From Bifidobacterium catenulatum PV20-2 (GTDB lineage Bacteria > Actinomycetota > Actinomycetes > Actinomycetales > Bifidobacteriaceae), in assembly GCF_000800455.1 (NCBI RefSeq), contig NZ_CP007456.1, positions 1,488,001 through 1,552,000 of the forward strand: a stretch of 64,000 nucleotides of DNA, in the 5' to 3' direction. Position 1 is the first letter of the stretch, and each line of letters opens with the position of its first letter. The position numbers and the translations under genes are program-made. The notes under the pieces are model-generated. The model was not told the DNA's origin. It made no database searches and was given only the letters and a program-made list of their open reading frames with translations. Below, piece after piece: positions 1 through 11,100 of the stretch.

Positions 1-982
1 ATGTGGATGGCATGAACTGCGCAATGCCCTGCGCTCCGGCGGAGCTGCCGGCCTTCGGATTCCAATTGGACTCCTGGTCGATCTGGGCGGCGATGATGCT
101 CGGCGTGACGACCTGGCAGATGGATCCGGCGCGGATCACGTCGGCCTCGTATTCCGCGGGCACGCCAGCGACCGTGGATTCGCTGGCGCTGGATCCCAGG
201 AACGCGCCCATGACAGCCAGGAGCAAGCCGAGCACCGCGAGCATGGCCGCGATGACAGGCATGATGGGAAGGCTGATGGAGGCGGCCCCCGCGATGACTC
301 GGGACGCGGCCATGCGAACGAAGTTCGCGGCGGCGCGGGCGGCGCGCACGGCGGCCTGCCCGGTGGCTTTCGCGCCGCGTACCGCCTTGGCCGGCGAGCG
401 GCGGTGCCGCCAGATGAATTTGGCCGACGAATTGACGCCCTTCACGCCCGCGCGTGCCGCTTTGAAGGACAGGTCGCGTGTGGTGCTTCCCAGCTTCGAC
501 GCGAAGTCGTCGTCGGCAGCGGTGAGCCTCGCGCCGGCTTCGTCCATCCAGCCCATGCCGGTGGAACCCATCCGTTTGACGCTACGGCCGGCTTTCCCAA
601 GGCCCGCGCCTATGTGCTTGCCGATCCGCTTGCTCGCCTTGCCTTTCGCGGCGAACTTGCCGATCTCATCGCTGGGCTTCGCCTCGGACAGCGCCTTGGG
701 TTTGCCGGCCGTCTTGCGCATTCCCCTGCCCGACCGCAGGGCGCGTTTGCCGCGGTTCATGATGCGCCGCGCCTTGCCGGCCGCCCAGCCCACGCCGTGC
801 ATGGTGGAGGACATGCCGTGCATGCCGGCGCGGCCCGCCATCTCGGCGGCGGTGTGGCCCATGGAGTCGGCGATGTCGGTCCGGTCCGCGCCGAACTGCG
901 CGGTGCTGGACACCACGCCAGTGGCCGCGCGTCCGATGCGGGCGCGTGTGCCTCCGGCGTGGTGGGCTTGGGTTCCGCTCAT
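1..982 (-). CDS. Conjugation-associated lytic transglycosylase, membrane anchored (C-terminus cut by window edge)
   Basis: The minus-strand frame opens with ATG at 982, four bases after the VirB4 stop, and stays open to base 1 (about 327 codons seen). The first 220 or so residues are basic and rich in Ala, Gly, Lys and Arg. A single hydrophobic segment follows (ending in LAVLGLLLAVMGAFLG), and then the start of an SLT lysozyme-like domain with QIDQESNWNP, where Glu is the expected catalytic acid, and GAQGIAQFMPST. Such proteins open peptidoglycan locally so the mating channel can be assembled. Gram-positive elements often carry a second NlpC/P60 peptidase domain after the SLT domain; if present here it lies outside the window. 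The family call is solid and the full domain layout is unknown. Confidence 0.85.
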   Translation of the reverse strand, partial: MSGTQAHHAGGTRARIGRAATGVVSSTAQFGADRTDIADSMGHTAAEMAGRAGMHGMSSTMHGVGWAAGKARRIMNRGKRALRSGRGMRKTAGKPKALSEAKPSDEIGKFAAKGKASKRIGKHIGAGLGKAGRSVKRMGSTGMGWMDEAGARLTAADDDFASKLGSTTRDLSFKAARAGVKGVNSSAKFIWRHRRSPAKAVRGAKATGQAAVRAARAAANFVRMAASRVIAGAASISLPIMPVIAAMLAVLGLLLAVMGAFLGSSASESTVAGVPAEYEADVIRAGSICQVVTPSIIAAQIDQESNWNPKAGSSAGAQGIAQFMPST

Positions 983-986
983 GCGT

Positions 987-3383
987 TTACTTTCCTTCCT
1001 GGAAGGTCGTGGAGTACAGCCGGTAGAGGTCGCCGCCCGCGGGGATGCGACCGTCGAACGGCACGTAGGCGCTGCCGATCTTCATGAGTCCCTGGCCGGG
1101 CAGCACGCCGGTGAAGTACTGGCGCTGCTCCTCACTCAGGGTCAGCAGCTCGCACAGGGCGTCCGCGTCGGTGCTGTTCTGGCTCAGGAGCATGAGGAAA
1201 TCGCTGTTGGACAGCATCTCGCGCGCGTCCTGGAGGTCGAGGATCTCCTCGACGTTCTGCGTGATGCCGGTGACGCCGAGCCCGTATTTGCGGGCGCGCT
1301 TGTAGATGTCCTTGAACTGGGCGGCGGCGTACTGGTTGGAGAAGAAGCGGTGGAACTCGTCGACGTACAGCCAGGTGCGCCGCCCGTTGGCCTTGTTGCG
1401 GATGACGCGGTTCCACACCTGGTCGATGACGACCATCATGCCGAACGTGCGCAGCTCGCCGGACAGGCCGGACACGTCGAACACGGTGAACCGGTTGGAC
1501 AGGTCCACGTTGGTCTGCCCGTTGAAGCCGCTCATGGAGCCGGTGATGTACGGGTTGAGCGCGTCGGCAAGGTACCGGCTCACCTGGTCGCCGCCCGCCT
1601 GCAATTCGTCGTGCAGGTCCTGCAATGTGGGCTGGACCACTCCCCCGCCCTGGTTGCGGTAACGCGTGTACAGGTTGCTGACGCACTGGTCGACGAGTCC
1701 CTTCTGGAGCGGGTCGAGGCCGTCGATGCCGCCTATGAGCGCGCCGATCATGGAGACCACGTTGTTGGTCTTGTCCTTGACGGGGTCGGAGGCCGAGTCG
1801 TCCTCCAGGACGATGTCCATCGGGTTGACGCGCGTGCCGGTGCCGGCGCTGATCTGGATGATCTGTCCGCCGAACGCGGCCGCGAGGGCGAGGTATTCGC
1901 GTTCCGGGTCGATGACGATGACCTCGTCGTCACGGTTGAGGAACATGCCGGCGATCTCCTGTTTGACGGTGAAGGATTTGCCGCCGCCGGACGTGCCGAG
2001 CACGAATCCGTTGGAGTTCATGTGGCTGCGCCGGTCCGCGAGGATCGGGTTGCCGCTCCTCGCGTTGCTTCCGTAGAACAGGCCGTGCGGCTCGAACACC
2101 TCCTGCGTGGTGAACGGGATGAGGATGGCCGCGCTGTTCGTGGTCAGGGTGCGTTTCATGGGCAGAGGGTTGTTGCCCAGCGGCAGTTCGGCCGTCAGTC
2201 CCTCCATCTGCATGAACTTGAGGCTCTCGGCCGTGCAGGACTGCGCGTTGACCTTGGCCTTCACGTTCCTGCACGCGACCTCCAGCTCCTCCTGGCTTGC
2301 CGCGGACACTCCGATCACGATGATCGAGTCCACGAGCCTCTGGTTGGTGGAGCGCAGCTCGTCGCGCAGTTGGCCGAGCTGTTCCTGCTGGTCGGCGAGG
2401 TCGTCGGGAAGGTCGTCGGGGTCGAGGCCCTGCTTGCGGTTCTTGCGCCGCTGGTCCATGATCTGCATCTTGACCTCGGCGTTCTTACGGCGCACGAGCG
2501 TCATGCTTTCGCCGCGGTCCATGGGCGCGAGGTGGATGCTCACGTCGACGCGGGCGCGCAGTCCGGTCAGGTCGTTGACCAGCTGGTCGGACAGTTCCGG
2601 CGGCAGGCTGGACACCCACATGGTGCGGTGCAGGTATTTCGAGTCCAGGGATTCGATGTCCAGCTGGGTGGGATTTCGCGCGTCGATGCTCCACGGGCAC
2701 ACGAGGTCCTTGGTGTCGGGTTTGCCGGGCTGATGCTCGAAACGGCGTTCGTCGAACCGGAACTCCTCGCCGGGCCGGAGCACCTCGGCCATGAGGCGCA
2801 GCCGGTGCTCGCGGTCGAGCCGGGTGGCCTTGCATGCGTCGATGGAGCGCATCTGGCTGACGAGGTTGTTGCACAACGCGTTCAGGGTCGCGACGGCGGC
2901 CTGCTCGTCGCTTTCGCGGACGGTGACGGTCAGGGTCTTGACGGTGCTGGTGTTGCGGCTGACGGATTCGAGTTTGCCTTGGGCGAGGCGGTTGTAGTCG
3001 AGCCTGTAGTGGTCGAGGCCGTCGCCGGTCTCGTCCATCATCACGTCGGCGAGGATTTCGCGCACGCCGCGTGAGCGCGTGTAGGAGGCGATCTGCACGC
3101 TTTGCCCGGCCTCGAAGCTGTTGATGAGCTTGGCCCACCGGTCGATGATTTCCATCTGGTGGGATTCGGGGCTCAGCTGGTAGTTGATGTCCTGGAAGAG
3201 GATGGTGGCGCTCCACCGTCCGTCGTCCAGGCTGGCGATCCCGTTGCGCAGCATCGCGTCGTAGCCGATGAGCTGCTTGACGCCCTTCGGCAGACGCGTC
3301 GCCTTCTTTCTCCGCGCCTTCGCCCTGGCTTCGGCACCGCCTTCGGCCGGCGCGACCACCGGGGTCTTCTTCTTTCCGAACAT
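987..3383 (-). CDS. VirB4-family type IV secretion ATPase
   Basis: 798 aa. This is the cytoplasmic ATPase that powers assembly and transport of the conjugative type IV secretion system. The Walker A motif is GTSGGGKSF (roughly residue 470), preceded by FVL as usual for VirB4/TraE-like proteins. The Walker B is WLYVDEFHRFF, with downstream GVTGITQNVEEIL typical of the RecA-like core. The N-terminal half matches the less conserved VirB4 N-domain that contacts membrane partners. The start at 3383 has a purine-rich ribosome site (AAGGTGAGG). It sits 3 bases after the PrgI gene and 4 bases before the transglycosylase gene, so all three are surely one operon. Confidence 0.93.
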   Translation of the reverse strand: MFGKKKTPVVAPAEGGAEARAKARRKKATRLPKGVKQLIGYDAMLRNGIASLDDGRWSATILFQDINYQLSPESHQMEIIDRWAKLINSFEAGQSVQIASYTRSRGVREILADVMMDETGDGLDHYRLDYNRLAQGKLESVSRNTSTVKTLTVTVRESDEQAAVATLNALCNNLVSQMRSIDACKATRLDREHRLRLMAEVLRPGEEFRFDERRFEHQPGKPDTKDLVCPWSIDARNPTQLDIESLDSKYLHRTMWVSSLPPELSDQLVNDLTGLRARVDVSIHLAPMDRGESMTLVRRKNAEVKMQIMDQRRKNRKQGLDPDDLPDDLADQQEQLGQLRDELRSTNQRLVDSIIVIGVSAASQEELEVACRNVKAKVNAQSCTAESLKFMQMEGLTAELPLGNNPLPMKRTLTTNSAAILIPFTTQEVFEPHGLFYGSNARSGNPILADRRSHMNSNGFVLGTSGGGKSFTVKQEIAGMFLNRDDEVIVIDPEREYLALAAAFGGQIIQISAGTGTRVNPMDIVLEDDSASDPVKDKTNNVVSMIGALIGGIDGLDPLQKGLVDQCVSNLYTRYRNQGGGVVQPTLQDLHDELQAGGDQVSRYLADALNPYITGSMSGFNGQTNVDLSNRFTVFDVSGLSGELRTFGMMVVIDQVWNRVIRNKANGRRTWLYVDEFHRFFSNQYAAAQFKDIYKRARKYGLGVTGITQNVEEILDLQDAREMLSNSDFLMLLSQNSTDADALCELLTLSEEQRQYFTGVLPGQGLMKIGSAYVPFDGRIPAGGDLYRLYSTTFQEGK

Positions 3384-3386
3384 TCC

Positions 3387-3737
3387 TCACCTTTCCTTGA
3401 TCGTTGGTTTCGCGCCGGTGCGGTATGGTCTGCCAGGACCGTCGAGCAGGTAGACCTCGCGCTGCGTGTAGTGACGCAGGATGTATTTCAGGTATTTCTC
3501 GGGCATGAGGCCCTTTGGCCTCACCCATCCCCATACGGCTATGGGCAGGCCGGGCGGGAAAATCAGGTACATGGCGAGGTTGGGGTCCATGCCCAGCCCG
3601 AGCCACAGTCCGACGTATCCTCCCCCGCACACGATGGCGAGGATGACGGCGGCGAGGCACTGCCGCCAGCTCATTCCCATGAACACCTTCGATTCGATGG
3701 TGGTCAGTTCCCTGTAGACGGGCATCTGCAACGCCAT
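3387..3737 (-). CDS. PrgI family type IV secretion membrane protein
   Basis: 116 aa. It begins MALQMPVYRELTTIESKVF, the usual opening of PrgI-family proteins, and has two adjacent transmembrane segments (about residues 26-48 and 54-72) followed by a basic tail with YILRHYTQREVYLL. PrgI proteins always accompany VirB4 in Gram-positive conjugation operons and are thought to be a VirB3-like inner channel component that docks the ATPase. The ribosome site is AAAGGA before the ATG at 3737. The gene lies between the VirB6-like and VirB4 genes with almost no spacing. Confidence 0.9.
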   Translation of the reverse strand: MALQMPVYRELTTIESKVFMGMSWRQCLAAVILAIVCGGGYVGLWLGLGMDPNLAMYLIFPPGLPIAVWGWVRPKGLMPEKYLKYILRHYTQREVYLLDGPGRPYRTGAKPTIKER

Positions 3738-3768
3738 GATTGCTTCCTTTCGTGGATTGCGTTGTGTT

Positions 3769-4614
3769 TCATTCGCCGCCGAAGAGCTTCTTGGCGACGG
3801 AGTTGGCCGCCATGACGATGCCGATGAGCATGACGCTCGCCAGGAGCAGGCCGGTGAAGTTGTCCATCACCCAGCCGGAGAGGCTGTCGCCGTCCTTGAA
3901 CTTGCTCGGGTTGAGCGTGCCGCCCACAAGCGTGCGGTACATGAGGATCGCCAGATACAGGGTCGCGCATTGGAACACCAGCGACGCGTACTGTTTGAAG
4001 TAGTTGATGCCCCACTGGCGGGTCTCCTCCTGGGCGATGAACGCGATCGGCAGCGGGTTGAACGCGGTGAGCATGTATATCTGCACGAAACGCAGGAGGA
4101 TGACGACGGTGACGACGATGGTCGCGCCCTTGGAGACGAGGAACGGGATGAGCAGCAGGATCAGGCACGGTATCTGGCCCATCCAGCCGGCGGAGTCGAT
4201 GGCGTCGCGCATGCTGTCGCCAAGGCCGAGGCCCGACGATGCGCCGGTGGTGGGCGCCGCCGAATGGATGCCGCCGAGCACGCTGTCGCCGATCTCGTCG
4301 ATGGCCTGGAGCATGAGCTCACTGTGCTGGGCCGCGGTGAACACGAGCGTGAGCTTGAACATCGCCATGGCGACGAGCTTGACGCCCAGCTCTCGGTCGC
4401 CGTCCGCCCGGGTGCTGACCCTGGCGAGTTCCAGGACACACATGATCGCCAGTATCGTGCTGGCTATGGGTTTGACCGCCGAGCGGGCGACGGTCAGGCT
4501 CAGCTGGTACATGCCCGCGTTGTATTCGGCGGGGGTCTTCAGCAGGTCGGCCACGAGGTCGTCGCCGACGCCGGACCCTATCGAGTTGAGGATGCCGACG
4601 ATGAAATCGACCAT
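3769..4614 (-). CDS. VirB6/TrbL-like polytopic channel protein
   Basis: 281 aa from the ATG at 4614 (MVDFIVGILNSIG). The open frame extends further upstream, but it then runs through the small VirB2-like gene and an intergenic hairpin, so the later start is preferred. It has about five to six hydrophobic segments: one near residue 55, a central pair with CLILLLIPFLV and VVTVVILLRFVQIYML, one near YASLVFQCATLYLAILMY, and a last one with LLLASVMLIGIVMA. Position between a VirB2-like protein and PrgI/VirB4, size and topology fit the VirB6/TrbL inner-membrane channel subunit. Sequence motifs in this family are weak, so the call rests on topology and context. Confidence 0.78.
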   Translation of the reverse strand: MVDFIVGILNSIGSGVGDDLVADLLKTPAEYNAGMYQLSLTVARSAVKPIASTILAIMCVLELARVSTRADGDRELGVKLVAMAMFKLTLVFTAAQHSELMLQAIDEIGDSVLGGIHSAAPTTGASSGLGLGDSMRDAIDSAGWMGQIPCLILLLIPFLVSKGATIVVTVVILLRFVQIYMLTAFNPLPIAFIAQEETRQWGINYFKQYASLVFQCATLYLAILMYRTLVGGTLNPSKFKDGDSLSGWVMDNFTGLLLASVMLIGIVMAANSVAKKLFGGE

Positions 4615-4628
4615 GCGTGGCCTCCCGT

Positions 4629-4862
4629 CTACAGGGCGATGTTGGAGAACAAGGCCGCGGCCGCGATGATCAGGCCGCCGCCGACGACCTGCCAGACGCC
4701 CGACTGGGTGGCGGGGCCGTTCTGGTCCTTCAGTCCTCCGGCCAGAGTGACCACGCCCCACACGGCCCACAGGCCGCCGCCGATGATGGCGAACTGGCTG
4801 AAAAGCTGCAACGCGCTGGTGACGACGCTGCCGCTGTCTGCCGCGATGGTGATTCCGTACAT
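4629..4862 (-). CDS. Maff2/VirB2-like small membrane subunit of the conjugation channel
   Basis: 77 aa from the ATG at 4862, with AAAGGA seven bases upstream. It has two hydrophobic helices separated by a polar loop: GGGLWAVWGVVTLAGG, then KDQNGPATQSG, then VVGGGLIIAAAALFSNI. The pattern (helix, WGV, GLKDQNGPA, GGG, helix) closely follows Maff2-family proteins, which occupy the VirB2 pilin or channel-subunit place in Gram-positive conjugative elements. It is the first gene of the secretion block and is separated from the upstream adhesin genes by two strong hairpins, so it probably has its own promoter or is expressed by read-through. Confidence 0.8.
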   Translation of the reverse strand: MYGITIAADSGSVVTSALQLFSQFAIIGGGLWAVWGVVTLAGGLKDQNGPATQSGVWQVVGGGLIIAAAALFSNIAL

Positions 4863-4970
4863 GATGTTTTCCTTTCGACTTGTTTTGGATGACATGACCA
4901 CGGTATGGCCGTCGAGAAGGCTCCGGTTTGGACGTTCCCGACGAAACCGAAGAGGCTCGGACGATGGTAT

Positions 4971-5040
4971 GGAAAAGGCCCCGCCGACCGTTCGCCGGTG
5001 GGGACGGGTCCCGCCGGCGAACGGTCGGCGGGGCCTTTCC
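4971..5040 (-). terminator. Very long perfect hairpin, probable terminator
   Basis: Inverted arms of about 27 bp (GGAAAGGCCCCGCC... paired with ...GGCGGGGCCTTTCC) around a 12-base loop. Read on the minus strand it ends in GGGCCTTTTCC. It lies in the 327-base gene-free stretch (4863-5189) between the end of the large adhesin gene and the VirB2-like gene. Confidence 0.75.
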
Positions 5041-5093
5041 CATGCCCGGAACCCGTCGTCGTAACGTCTCCTTCGATCCTCACGCATACGAAA

Positions 5094-5153
5094 GAACCGC
5101 ACCTCCGATCATCGAATCTGAATTTCTTCAGTCCAACAATCGGGGTGCGGTTC
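5094..5153 (-). terminator. Hairpin after the large adhesin gene, probable terminator
   Basis: Arms GAACCGCACC and GGTGCGGTTC, plus an inner CCGAT/ATCGG pair, enclose a loop of about 29 bases. It lies just past the stop of the 2,333-aa adhesin. On the minus strand it is followed by TTCTTTCG. With the next hairpin it makes a double terminator before the secretion genes. Confidence 0.65.
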
Positions 5154-5189
5154 ACCGCTCCCCTGCCCGGCCTTTCTACTACCGTGGCC

Positions 5190-8100
5190 TTACTTCCTGT
5201 GCCGCGCGGTCTCGGTTTGGTTTCCGCGACGGCGGAACAGCATCAATCCCACTCCCAAGAGCGTGAACGCGGCCAACGCCACGGTCGGCGCGGATACGCC
5301 GGTCTTGGCGAGTTGGCGAATCGTCTTCACGATGGCCGGGGTCGCCGGTGGAATGTAGGAGTTGGTGAACTCGGGTCGGGTTCCGGTGATGGTGACCATG
5401 CCGGGGGTCGTGGACGGCTTGTCCCCGACGGCATCCCCCTTGGTCTTGTCGGTCGGCGTGGCGCTGGAATCCTTCGTCTTCCCGTCCGTCGGGTCGTATT
5501 CGACCTTGGCGGTCAGATTGCCTTGCAGGTCGTCGCCCACGGTGACGGTCACGTGGTGTTCCGTCCTGTCGTAGGTGACGTTCTTCTCGCCGGTGTTCCT
5601 TTCCCGAATCACGTACCGGTGTTCGCCGCAATCGTCGATGCCGTTGTTGTCACGACCGTAGGTGAGAGGCTTGAACCGGATGTCGCCGTCCTTGTCGTTC
5701 CGTTCGGTGTCGATGACCTTGCCGGTCTTGTCCACGAGTTCGAACTCGAACTCGTCGGCCTTCAACTCGCGTCCGGTCAGACGCTTGCGTGCGGTGAGTT
5801 CCACGAGCACGTTCTGCGGCTGGTACGTGTTAGTGAAGCGGATGCCGTCCTCGGAACCGTTTTCGGTGGAGTATTCGGTCTTCGCGGTCAACGTGTGACT
5901 GTCCGCATCCTCGGTGACGGTGACGGTGACGGTGTGGCTGGTGGTGTCGTAGGTGACGCCGCCGAGCTGGGTGTCCGTTTCGTCAACGGTGTACTTGTAA
6001 ATGCCGGTCTTGTCGAACGTGAGCTTGTCGAAGGTGAGCGTGCCGTCGCCCTCGTCCGCTTTCGCCTCACTGCCGGTGGTGCGCTTGAACCGCTTGGATT
6101 GGAGCGTGTTGCCGTCCATGTCCTTCAGTTCGGCCGTGAACTCGCCATCGTTCAGGGCGCGTCCGGTCAGGTGCTTGTCCGCCTTCACGGTCACGTCAAC
6201 GGGTGTCGGCGTGTACGTGTTGTCGAAGCGGATGTCATTGGTCTGACTGTCGGCGGTGGCCGCGAGCATACCGCCGTTGTCGGTGACGGTGACGGTCACA
6301 TCGTATTCCTGAGTGGAGTAGCCGATGGTCTTGTCCGTTCCGGCGAGTTCCTTCACGTGATACGTGTATACGCCGGGCATGGTGTAGACCATTTGTCCGA
6401 ATGTGAAACCGCTTCCCTTGTTTGTGACGGTTACTGTTCCGTTTTGGCTTCCGGCTGGCATTGGCATGTCGTTCATGCTGATGGCGTTGCCGCCCGAATC
6501 ATGTGCGGATACCGCGTTCAACTGGAACTTGAATTCACCGTCTTGTGGAACGCGGCTGGTTGCCGTATCCGTGTTGACGATGTTTTTCACGCCGCTGATA
6601 GAGTATCCGACGTTCTTCGGACTGTAATGGTTGGTGAACGTGATGTTCTTGCCGTTAGCGCCGGTGGTCGGGGTGACGGTCTTGGACACGACGGCCAGCT
6701 TGCCCGTATGGTCAACATCCTTGACCACGTAGGTGATGGTCGCAACCGTCCCGTCCTTGGTGACGCCCGGAACGGTCGTATCCTGTTCCGACATGGTGAA
6801 CACGTAGGTGCCTACGAGCGGGAACGACAGTTGGTCGAATCGGATGTTGCCCTGCTGGTTGTTCCGTTTCGTCTGGTCGGCGTTCGACACGTTGGCGGGC
6901 GCGGACTGTTGTTGGAGCGTGAATGCGAAGTCTTCGCCCTTGAGCGTGTACTTGTTGCCCTTGGAGGAGGTCATCTTCTTCACTGCGGTCGGATTGTCCG
7001 TGGCGGGTTGGGCATGATACGTGTTGGTGAATTCCGGAATGTTGGTTCCGTTATCATACTTCACGTCGGCCAACAGTTGGCCTTCGCCGTTGTCGGTGAC
7101 GGTGACCCTCACGTGATGTTTCGTAGCGTCATAGGTGATGCCGCCCCTGTCGCCTTGGACTTCGCTGAGCGTGTAGTCGTACACTCCCGTCTTCGTGTAG
7201 GAGATGGTGTCGAACAGGACGTCGCCCCGCTGGTCGTTGGTTTTCACCGTTCCAACCTGACCGCCTGTCTTGTCCTCGACGCACGTGAACTCGTATTGTC
7301 CGGCTTGCAGTTGGACGCCTGTATGGTCGGGGTCCGCGAGGGTCTTGTGCGCACGGAATTGCACGCTGACCGGCTTCGCCTGATACGTGTTCGTGAACGT
7401 GGTCGGATAGGCCGCGTTCGTTCTGGTTTGGGCTTTCAACTGTCCGGTCAAATCGTCGGTGACGGTGATTTGCCACATTCCCATGTGGGAATCGTAGTTG
7501 ACGCCGCCCGCCGACTGGCGGATTTCACGCACCGTATAGGTGAACGTCTTGGACTTGTTGCCTTTCAGTTGGCTGGCGGTGAACGTCAACGGCTGGAAGC
7601 GGATGGTACCGTCCTCGGCGGCGTTCACGGTCTGCACGGGCACGCCGACCGCCCGCTCGTTGTCGAACAGTTGGAATTGGAAGTCGGTGAGCTTCGCGTG
7701 ACTGTTGTTGGCGTCGCCGAACATCTTGCGGGCGGTGAGGGTGACGGTCACGTCCTTCGGCGCGTACGTGTTCGTGAACTGGATGGCGTCGGATTGGACG
7801 CCGTCGCACGTCGTGTTGGCGGTGATGCGACGGGTGAACGTGGTCAGATCGTCGGCGACGGTGACGGTCAGAATCCAAGTGCGGTCGTCGTAGGCGATGC
7901 CCGGGTTGTCGCCCCTGCGTTCCCGGACCTGATACCGGTAGACGCCGTCCTTGGCGAAGGCGTTGGAGTTGATCTGGAGCGTCTGCGTCCTGTTGTCGGC
8001 GAACGTGATGGACGCGGGCACCGCGTTCGCGGGCGCGCCGTCCAACGCGGTGACGTCCGCGACGTACCTGTCCCTGTCGGTCCAAGCGCCGTTCGGACGC

Positions 8101-11100
8101 CCGTCCAATACCTTGACCGCCTTGAACGTGGCGGGCGTGGCGAGCATGAGCGTGCCGCTCATGCCGTGGTCCTCGTTCGGGTCCTCGTACACGGCGGACG
8201 TCATCTCATCCAACGCGGGGAACGGTTTCAGCGTGATGACGCCGGCGACCATGTTGCCGTGCGAATCGTTCTCCTGATCGCTGTCGGAGTCGGTCGCCTC
8301 GCTCGCGTCCTTCGCGTTCTTGACGGTCACATGGAGCCTCGACCAGTCAGTGCCGGTTTTCGGCGTGAACCTGAGCTTGAACCCGGAGCCTGCCGGAATG
8401 GAACCGATTTCGTAGTGGCCGTTCCTGTCGGTTGTGGTGGCGCAGGGTTTGCCGTTCACACTGGTGACGGTCCTGCCGTTGCCGTCCACGAGGGTGACGT
8501 TCACGTCGGGGAGGAGACGGTCGGTGTCCTCGCGTACGCCGTCATGGTCGAGGTCGAACCATGCGACGCCGTTGACCTTGCGTTCCACGACCTGTGCGAC
8601 CGCGTCCACCTTGTTGTCGCCGTCCGCCCACCGGTTCACGTACGCGTCGGCCGCGCTGTTGCCTGTAGGCTTGATGCTCAGGATGAAGTCATAGCGGGCG
8701 TTGGCGGGCAGGCTTGGCGAGGTGAACGCCCACGCCACCGGCTTGCTGTAGCCGTCGGGGATGGCCACCTTGCCTGTGGTCGCATTCACCGTGGCTTCGG
8801 TCCATTGTTGGACCTGTTCGCGGGTTATCTTCGTCGCGTCCACGTTGCGCCACTTCTGGTCGGTGGTGAAGTAGACTTTGACGCCGTTCATGCTCGCACC
8901 CGCACCCGCCTTGACGGTGAGTCCGGTCAGAGCGTAGTCGCCGTGATAGTTGGACTGGTTCAAGCCCTTGTTGTAAGGCATGATGTCCACCGCATACGGA
9001 TTGGTTTTCTCGTCCTTGGAGAAGTTGCCCAGCATGTTCCTGTATCCCAATGGGCGTTCGATGTCGTTCAGCAGCGGGTCGGCGCGGGTCGCCAACGCGG
9101 TCGCGCGTGTACGAGACACGCGAACCGTGTAGTCGGCGGTCTGCCCCAACATGGATCTGGGCTCTCCCATGGCGCGTTTGGAGCGAATCTCCACATGGTT
9201 CATGTACTGCTGGTTGTTCTTCGCGTCGTTGTCGGGGTCGGACGCGTCGCCTATCATGGTCGTGAAATGCAGCCGTGTTTTCGTCGAGGAGTCAGCCTTC
9301 GCGCCGTTCACGACGTATTCGAGGGTGGTTGTGCCATCCTTGTTCCTGCTGATTTTCGGCGTGATTGACTGGCCTCCGGTCACGGTTCCGCGTTGCTGCC
9401 CATGGTCATGTTCGGCGTAGGTCCCGCCCACGTAGCTGGAGCCGTCAACGTAGGTCAATCCGGCGGGCAGGGTGTCCTTGATGTGGTAGTCGGTCACGTA
9501 GCCCCCGCCCGTGCTTGAGGCTTGGGTTTCGGCGCTTGCGGTGACGACCCAGTCAACGTAGCGTTGCTCCTTGTCCAAATCGTAGACGGTTTTGGCGGAT
9601 GTCCCGTCGTCACCGCTCTGCGCGGTGCTTTTCCCGACATGCGGCTGCTCTCCGACGACGTACAGGGTGTCGCCCTTCACATTTCCGGCGGTGTCGCCTC
9701 CTTGGTAGGACCCGTCTTCGGAGAACGTCGCCTTCACGTAGTTCTTGCCGTCAACATGCAGGTCGGCGTTACCGTATTCCCCGACGAAATCCCGGTAGCG
9801 CAGGCGTCCAACCTTGGAGACGAACGACACCCATGGGGCGATGTCGTCGCTGTTGGCGTCAAGCCCGTTCGCCTTAGCGAGTTTCGCGCGCGTCCAGAAG
9901 TCAACCTGTCCGGTGATTTGGGCGGTTCGTCCGACCGCCGTGTCCTTGATTCTGACCGGGAGGGTCAGTCCGGAGGCAACCCTTTGCCCCAAGGTGGTTC
10001 GCGTCGAATCCCAGACCCGGGTGTCGCAGACGGTCGCGGCGAGCACCAGCCCATGTTTCGACGCCTCGGCGTAGGTGTCGTACCAGTCGAAGTCCTCGTA
10101 GGACGCCTTGGCTTGGCTCTTGTCGTCGGGGAAGTTCCCTCCGTCCGGTCTGACGCCCCAGATGACGGGTGCGGACGAGTTGCCGTCTATCGTGTCGGAA
10201 CCGGACCATCGCGCACCCCACGTGCTCACGGTTATTTTGACCATGTAAGGTTTCGAGGGGTTGTTCTCGGCGGCCAGCGGAGTCATCACGGTCGGGTCCC
10301 ATTTCATGAGATGGTAGCCTATGACTCGACCGTCACCGACTGTGCCCAAATTGTTTTCGGTGCTGCTCATGATGCCGATGGACTTACCGGCCAACACGCG
10401 ATCGCTGCCCTGCTCACGTTCGGGGTCCTGCCACCGTCCAGTGGTGGAAGCGTCCTGTCGGCCGCAATCGGTCGAAGCGCAGGACGTATAATACAGGGAT
10501 TGATTGAACCGGCCGTGCAGCAGTACGGCATAGTCGAAGGTGGTGGAATCGTCGTTGGTGACGGTCTGGTTGCCGTTGTCCTTCGAAGAGGGCAGCGAGT
10601 ACCCGGATTCCGTGTCCGCCGTCAGTGACCGGTCATACGCGCTGACGATTCCCGTCTGACCTTTGCCATAATATTGCGCGGCCGTTTTGCCGTCACGCGT
10701 GGTGGGGAGGATGAAAACGAAGTTGTCCACATGCAACGGTGCGACCTGCTGCACGGTTCCCGTCGAATCCATGTAATCGGTCGAACAAACACCTTTGTCG
10801 CCCCAAGTGTTCCTACAGGGGTAGTTCGCCACATCGTATCCGTCGAAGGAGACCTCGATGGTGGTCCCGTCATCATCCGTGGTCCCCTCATCATAGGAGA
10901 CGTCGCCGTCCAGCACGCTGTTCTCGTTGACGGCACCGGCTGTGATGGAAAACGGGAACCACCAGGTAGAGTGGTCGAAGGAGTCCACCGCTCTTACATG
11001 AGATGAACTATAGCCGTCATGGAGCCTGTCCCAAAGCAGGGGTTGCCATTTCCTCTCGCCCGCATGCTTCGTATGATCGGCGTCGTCATCACGGAACACG

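Noticed and set aside
3..3074. 1,023-codon plus-strand open frame
   Set aside because: It is antisense to the transglycosylase and VirB4 genes, which have clear catalytic motifs; its translation is Val/Ala/Gly/Arg/His-rich with no domain.
5360..8200. Tandem repeats in the large adhesin as a CRISPR-like or DNA repeat array
   Set aside because: The periodicity (about 330-390 bp) follows protein domains and the DNA copies are strongly diverged; there are no spacers or short palindromic repeats.
4905..9368. 1,487-codon plus-strand open frame
   Set aside because: Antisense to the large adhesin, whose repeats and sorting signal are unmistakable. Long antisense frames are common in GC-rich coding DNA.
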